DNA of 18,761 nucleotides, taken from DATEDA01 sp963789885. Lineage in GTDB: Bacteria > Pseudomonadota > Gammaproteobacteria > Burkholderiales > SG8-39. The position numbers and the translations under genes were made by a program. The notes below the pieces were generated by a model. It was not told the origin of the DNA. It was given only the letters and a program-made list of their open reading frames with translations, and did no database searches. Within the stretch, counting starts at the first letter, position 1, and every line of letters begins with the position of its first letter. The stretch spans positions 1-18,761 of the forward strand of contig CAWBNB010000058.1 in assembly GCA_963789885.1 (NCBI GenBank), read 5' to 3'. Shown here piece by piece: positions 15,098-18,761 of this stretch.

Positions 15098-15497
15098 AAG
15101 TTCGCCCGCACGGACGGGTGGATGCGGCCCTCGAAATTGCGGTTGCCCGACAGGACGGCAACGGCGGTGGTGCCGTCCGCCTCGATCGCCTCGGCCACCG
15201 GGGCGGGCAACGGACCGGAATTCCCCATGCAGGTCATGCAGCCGAAGCCCACCGGCTGGAAGCCGAGCGCGTCGAGCGATCGCTGCAGGCCGCTCTGCGC
15301 GAGATAGTCGGCAACCACGCGCGACCCGGGCGAGAGCGATGTCTTCACCCACGGACGCACCTTCAGCCCTCGGGCGACGGCGTTCCGCGCAAGCAGGCCG
15401 GCGCCGATCATCACCGAGGGATTGGAGGTGTTGGTGCAGCTCGTGATGGCGGCGATCACGACGTCGCCGTCCTTCAGCGAAGAGGCCGAGGATTCCT

Positions 15498-15504
15498 TTT
15501 TCCC
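15498..15504 (-). other. Frame break 2 in acnA: -1 slippery heptamer / homopolymer
   Basis: On the coding strand the upstream frame reads aaG GGA AAA agg, an X XXY YYZ heptamer. A -1 slip there gives GGG AAA AAG GAA and leads exactly into the downstream aconitase frame. The unshifted frame stops at 15474-15476. The same repair results if the run of five A contains six, so a homopolymer error explains it equally well. Confidence 0.7.
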
Positions 15505-16163
15505 TTCCTGGAAGACGACAGAGAATTCTTGAACGCCGCGGGCGCCATGGCGAGCGGCACGCGGTCCTGGGGCCGGCTGGGCCCGGACACGCTCGGCTCC
15601 ACGGCGGAGAGGTCGATCTCGATCACCGCCGTGAACTCGGCCGGCGGCGTCTCCGGGTCACGCCACAAGCCCTGCGCCTTGCAGTAGGCCTCGACCAGGG
15701 CAACCTGCGCCTCGTCGCGGCCCGTCGACCGCAGATAGCGCAGCGTCTCGGCATCGACCGGGAAGAAGCCCATGGTGGCGCCGTTCTCCGGGCTCATGTT
15801 GGCGATCGTGGCGCGGTCGGGCAGGGCGAGCTCCGCCACGCCCGGCCCGAAGTACTCGACGAATTTGTCCACCACCTTGTGACGCCGCAGCGCCTGCGTC
15901 ACGGTCAGGACGACGTCGGTGGCGGTGACCCCGGGCCTCGGGGTTCCGGTGAGCCGGCAGCCGACGACCTCCGGCACCAGCATGGCGACCGACTCGCCGA
16001 GCGCCCCGGCGCCGCCTTCGAGGCCACCGACGCCCCAGCCGAGAATGCCGAGGCTGTTGATCATGGCGGTGTGGCTGTCCATGCCGAGCACCGAATCCGG
16101 GTAGGCGATCCGCCGCGTGCCGCCTGCGGGGTCGCTCGCGCGGTCGCTCGTCCACACCACCCG

Positions 16164-16164
16164 T
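16164..16164 (-). other. Frame break 1 in acnA: one extra base
   Basis: The coding strand reads ctcgcgAcgggtggtgtgg; leaving out the A gives L-A-R-V-V-W, the sequence expected after NLE-x in aconitases. The extra base corresponds to T 16164 on the plus strand. There is no homopolymer or slippery sequence here. Confidence 0.7.
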
Positions 16165-16727
16165 CGCGAGGCACTCGAGGTTGACCTGGTGGCAGATGCC
16201 GTTGCCCGGCGGCACGATGCGCAGGTTGTCGAAGGCCCGCTCGCCCCAGCGCAGAAAGGCGTAGCGCTCGGCGTTGCGCTCGAACTCGAGCGCCTGGTTG
16301 CGGCTCGCCGCATCGGGCACGGCGTAGGCGTCCACCATCACCGAGTGATCGACGACGAGGTCGACGGGCACCGACGGGTTGAGCCGCCGCGGATCGCCGC
16401 CGAGCCGGATCATCGCGTCGCGCATCGCCGCCAGGTCGCCGAGCAGCGGCACGCCCGAGGAATCGGGCATCAGCACGCGCGTGAAGCGGAAGGCGATCTC
16501 GCGTTCGGCGCGGCGGCTCGCGAGCCATCCCGCGACCGCGGCGATGTCGGTGCCGTCCGTGCGGCCCTCGGCGTGCTGTCGCAGCACGTTCTCCAGCACC
16601 ACCTTGAGCGAGCACGGCAGCCGCGACACGCCCGCAAGACCGAGCGCCTCCGCGGCGGCGAGGCTGTAGTAATCGAACACCGCGCCGCCGACGCGAAGCT
16701 CGCGCCGCGTCGCGCCGCCGGCGATGG

Positions 16728-16997
16728 TCATCGCATCAGTTCGTCGGACGTCGCGATGCGGGACTTGGCCATCGCCGCGATGAAGTCGAGGGACCATTTC
16801 TGGTTCTCCCCGACGGAGTGGCCGCCCCACGCGTGCGCCACCGTCAGATCGCTCACCACCGTGGCCGGACAGCCGAGCTGCCGGGCGTCGACCGCGGTCG
16901 TCGCGACGGCGAGCGAGGTCGACCGGCTCTCGACCGCGCGCGCCTCGGGGGCAATCGAGTCCCGGGTCATGTCGAGCACCAGGACCGCCTCGCTCAC
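16728..16997 (-). CDS. Miniature isochorismatase-like protein lacking catalytic residues
   Basis: An 89-residue frame with GTG start at 16997 and AGGAG about 9 bp upstream. It begins like a cysteine hydrolase (AVLVLDMTRDS, the first strand with its Asp) and then passes directly into what looks like the C-terminal half of such an enzyme (TSLAVATTAVDARQLGCPATVVSD, then KSRIATSDEL). The middle of about 80 residues, including the catalytic lysine, is absent. In the motif T-x-x-C-V-x-x-T-A-x-D-A the nucleophile cysteine is Ala (TSLAVATTAVDA). It is thus an internally deleted remnant or a non-catalytic partner of the hydrolase encoded 13 bp upstream. Its stop overlaps the acnA start as ATGA (16728-16731), so it may mainly serve translational coupling. 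The family assignment is moderately sure. Confidence 0.6.
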   Translation of the reverse strand: MSEAVLVLDMTRDSIAPEARAVESRSTSLAVATTAVDARQLGCPATVVSDLTVAHAWGGHSVGENQKWSLDFIAAMAKSRIATSDELMR

Positions 16998-17010
16998 TGC
17001 CGCACGCTCC

Positions 17011-17717
17011 TCAGCCAGCCTTGCGCATCGCCGGCGCCTTGGCGAGCGGGCGCAGCTTCTCGAGGATCTCGGCGGTGCTGCCGACGTCGGCGTACTTCGA
17101 CGCCATGTCGAAGAGGTTCACCGCGTGCGAGGTCGCGCTGCGGTCGTAGACGCAGTCGTACGGCACGAGCACGCGGAAGTTGTACGCGAAGCCGTCGACG
17201 ACGCTGCCGCGCACGCAGCCGCTGGTGGTGCAGCCGGTGACGACCAGCGTGTCGGCGCCGAGGTCGATCAGGTGGCTCACGAGCGGCGTGGCGAAGAACG
17301 CGCTCGGGTGCTTCTTCGGCATCAGCACGTCGCCTTCGCGCGGCGCGATCTCGGCGGGGAACTGGTAGCCCTGTTCCGGGATGTCCATGATGGCGGGCAC
17401 CTTCTGCGCGAGGCGCCCGCCGTCGGTGGCCTTGTTCTTCGGCGCGACGTGCGGGTAGAGCACCGGCCAGTCGTTGCGGCGGAAATCCGCGAGCAGCGTC
17501 GCGATGTTGCGCATTGCGTTCCAGCCGACCTCGCCGCAGGACGTCGGAAACTCCTTGATCGCGTCCCAGAACGGCATCGGCTTCGTGCCGATGGTCCGGT
17601 ACTGCACGTCGATGACGAGCAGCGCCGGCCGCTTGCCGACGCCGCCCGGGCGCCCGAAGCCGGCCGCGTGGTCGCCTTCTCGTCCTCCTCGCTGACGATG
17701 CCCTGCCAGGGTTTCAT
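17011..17717 (-). pseudogene. Cysteine hydrolase (N-carbamoylsarcosine amidase/isochorismatase-like), one-base frame break
   Basis: First gene of the long minus-strand operon. ATG 17717 has a consensus AAGGAG (17725-17730) with 7-bp spacing and reads MKPWQGIVSEEDEKA. The frame then breaks near 17672: adding one base restores the run A-x-HAAGFGRPGGVGKRPALLVIDVQY and continues to the TGA at 17011, about 235 residues in all. Catalytic residues in corrected numbering are D37 (LLVIDVQY), K135 (LMPKKHPSAFF) and C168 (TGCTTSGCVRG), the Asp-Lys-Cys triad of this superfamily. Relatives hydrolyse N-carbamoylsarcosine, maleamate (NicF) and ureidoacrylate (RutB), all C-N bonds next to carboxylates. It may release ammonia or carbamate from the growth substrate. 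The break is probably a sequence error because both sides are well conserved. Confidence 0.8.
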
Positions 17718-17760
17718 GCGGCGGCTCCTTTCCGATCGCGGCCAGAAATTGTCTCGCGAG

Positions 17761-17789
17761 AGATTAGGCAGTTCTATAATATCAGTCAA
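17761..17789 (-). promoter_or_regulatory. Sigma-70-type promoter of the catabolic operon
   Basis: On the minus strand TTGACT (17789-17784) is followed by a 17-bp spacer and TAATCT (17766-17761). The -35 matches the consensus at five of six positions; the -10 is poor (three of six). Transcription would begin near 17754, giving a leader of about 37 bases to the ATG at 17717. A weak -10 with an adjoining upstream dyad is usual for LysR-activated promoters. Confidence 0.55.
17775..17780 (+). promoter_or_regulatory. Consensus -10 of the lysR gene
   Basis: TATAAT lies 50 bp before the LysR GTG start in an otherwise GC-rich window. The best -35, TTGTCT (17749-17754), is 20 bp away, which is longer than optimal. 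The hexamer sits inside the spacer of the opposing promoter, so the two polymerases would exclude each other. Confidence 0.45.
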
Positions 17790-17817
17790 ATAGATGTGGA
17801 TGAATTCATGCATCTAT
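17790..17817. promoter_or_regulatory. Nested dyad, putative LysR operator
   Basis: ATAGATG (17790-17796) pairs with CATCTAT (17811-17817), and the perfect palindrome ATGAATTCAT (17800-17809) lies between them, slightly off centre. It directly adjoins the -35 of the catabolic operon and lies just downstream of the -10 of lysR. That placement would let one regulator activate the operon and repress itself. Binding is not shown. Confidence 0.5.
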
Positions 17818-17830
17818 AGTGTGAATAGCT

Positions 17831-18761
17831 GTGGACGCCTTCCCCGACCTCAATCTGCTGCCGGTGTTCGAGGCGCTGTTCCGTCACGGCAGCGTGACGC
17901 GCGCTGCGGCGCAGATGGGGTTGACGCAGTCGGCGATGAGCAGCGCGCTCGGCCGCCTGCGCCGCCAGGTCGGCGATCCATTGTTCGTCAACACGCGCGC
18001 CGGCATGCTCCCGACGCCCCGCGCCCTCGAGCTCGCACCGGCGGTCACCGACGCGCTGTCGATGGTGCGCGGTGCCCTCGGGTCGCGCGAAGCCTTCGAT
18101 CCGCGCCGCACCACGCGGAGCCTCCGTGTCTACATGACGGACGTCGGGGAGACGGTCCTGCTGCCGAAGCTGATGCGCCATCTCCACGAGCACAGCCCGG
18201 TCATCCGGCTGGAGACGGCGCAGCTGCCCGCGGGCGAACTGGCGGTGCGGCTCGAGACCGGCGACATCGACCTCGCCGTGGGATACGTGCCGCAGCTGCG
18301 CGACAAGGTCCGTCGCACGCGCCTGTTCGAGGAACATTACGTGTGCATGACGCGGCCGGACCATCCGTCCGGCCGGCGCGCGCCCCTCACGCTCAAGGAA
18401 TTCCTGGCGGCGCGCCACGTCCTCATCTCCTCGATGGGGTCGGGCCATCAGGTGCTCGAGCGCATGCTCGCCGAGCACGGCGTGGAGGAGAACGTGGCGC
18501 TGCGCGTGCCGCACTTCGTGGTCGTGCCGCTGATCGTCGCCGGCACCGACCTCATCGTCAGCCTGCCGAGCCGGGTCGCCGAGGCCTGGGCGCGGCTGGT
18601 GAAGGTCAAGGTCCATCCGTTGCCAATCCCGATCCCGAGCTTCGACGTATTCGCTCTATTGGCACGCGCGCGTCGAGAACGATGCCGGCGAACCACTGGC
18701 TGCGCGGCGCGCTGCTGGAGCTGTTCGGCGACCGGCCGCCCCCCAATCGGCGGAGCGGCGT
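17831..18761 (+). CDS. LysR-family transcriptional regulator, 3' end frameshifted and possibly cut by the window
   Basis: A LysR-type regulator starting at GTG 17831, fixed by an in-frame TGA at 17822-17824. The N-terminal helix-turn-helix is DLNLLPVFEALFRHGSVTRA followed by AAAQMGLTQSAMSSALGRLR. The ligand-binding domain starts near TRSLRVYMTDVGE and resembles the NahR/NodD/PnbR-like branch (FVVVPLIVAGTDLIVSLPSR). Near the end the expected text F-D-V-S-L-Y-W-H-A-R is reached only by dropping one T at 18650, and N-H-W-L-R-G-A-L-L-E-L only by dropping G 18690. As given, the first frame stays open to the window edge without a stop. It is transcribed away from the cysteine hydrolase/acnA operon, with which it shares a 113-bp regulatory region. 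It is the obvious candidate regulator, probably sensing a pathway carboxylate (inference). Confidence 0.85.
   Translation, partial: MDAFPDLNLLPVFEALFRHGSVTRAAAQMGLTQSAMSSALGRLRRQVGDPLFVNTRAGMLPTPRALELAPAVTDALSMVRGALGSREAFDPRRTTRSLRVYMTDVGETVLLPKLMRHLHEHSPVIRLETAQLPAGELAVRLETGDIDLAVGYVPQLRDKVRRTRLFEEHYVCMTRPDHPSGRRAPLTLKEFLAARHVLISSMGSGHQVLERMLAEHGVEENVALRVPHFVVVPLIVAGTDLIVSLPSRVAEAWARLVKVKVHPLPIPIPSFDVFALLARARRERCRRTTGCAARCWSCSATGRPPIGGAA

Overview
The window is very GC-rich and densely packed. Its gene families (CueR-type MerR, CusR/CzcR-like two-component pair, CzcE, TcuA/PrpF, AcnA) fit a betaproteobacterium, probably near Burkholderiales. That is inference from families and base composition; there is no rRNA or other taxonomic marker. 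No tRNA, CRISPR array, insertion sequence or phage gene was seen, and no stretch over 300 bases lacks a gene.

Positions 1-4483, plus strand, form a metal and membrane-stress block. It holds the end of a DUF4396 membrane protein (frameshifted), a CueR-type regulator with Ser77 and the Cys112/Cys120 pair, a DedA membrane protein fused to a rhodanese domain, an OmpR-family response regulator, a CusS/CzcS-like histidine kinase, and a small exported CzcE-family protein. An 18-bp perfect dyad (CATTACGGCCCCGTAATG, 1871-1888) lies just before the response regulator and resembles a Cop/Cus box. No efflux pump or copper ATPase is present.

Positions 4484-17717 hold a catabolic block. A minus-strand unit starts at 9496: TcuA-like FAD dehydrogenase, PrpF-family isomerase, MFS transporter, quinone oxidoreductase. 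Divergent from it on plus are two RidA paralogues and an SDR (9573-11252). A second minus-strand operon runs from 17717 to 11258: cysteine hydrolase, a tiny hydrolase remnant, AcnA-type aconitase, an isocitrate-lyase/2,3-dimethylmalate-lyase-type enzyme, a leaderless substrate-binding-like protein and a 2-oxoglutarate/Fe(II)-type oxygenase. Its genes overlap by 4 bp or lie within 18 bp of each other. A divergent LysR gene begins at 17831, and the shared 113-bp region holds face-to-face promoters and a nested dyad.

Read together, the dehydrogenase, PrpF isomerase, aconitase and ICL-type lyase could form a linear route: desaturate a tricarboxylate (tricarballylate-like) or branched dicarboxylate, move or isomerise the double bond, hydrate it, and cleave it to central metabolites. 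The hydrolase and RidA proteins hint that the entry substrate carries an amide or amine. This is the best candidate for an undescribed system here; the substrate is unknown.

Six single-base frame breaks were found: one in DUF4396, two in aconitase, one in the cysteine hydrolase and two at the end of the LysR gene. Five lie in the last 3.3 kb and one in the first 200 bases, which points to sequence or assembly errors near contig ends, although real decay is possible. One of the aconitase breaks falls on a canonical -1 slippery heptamer.
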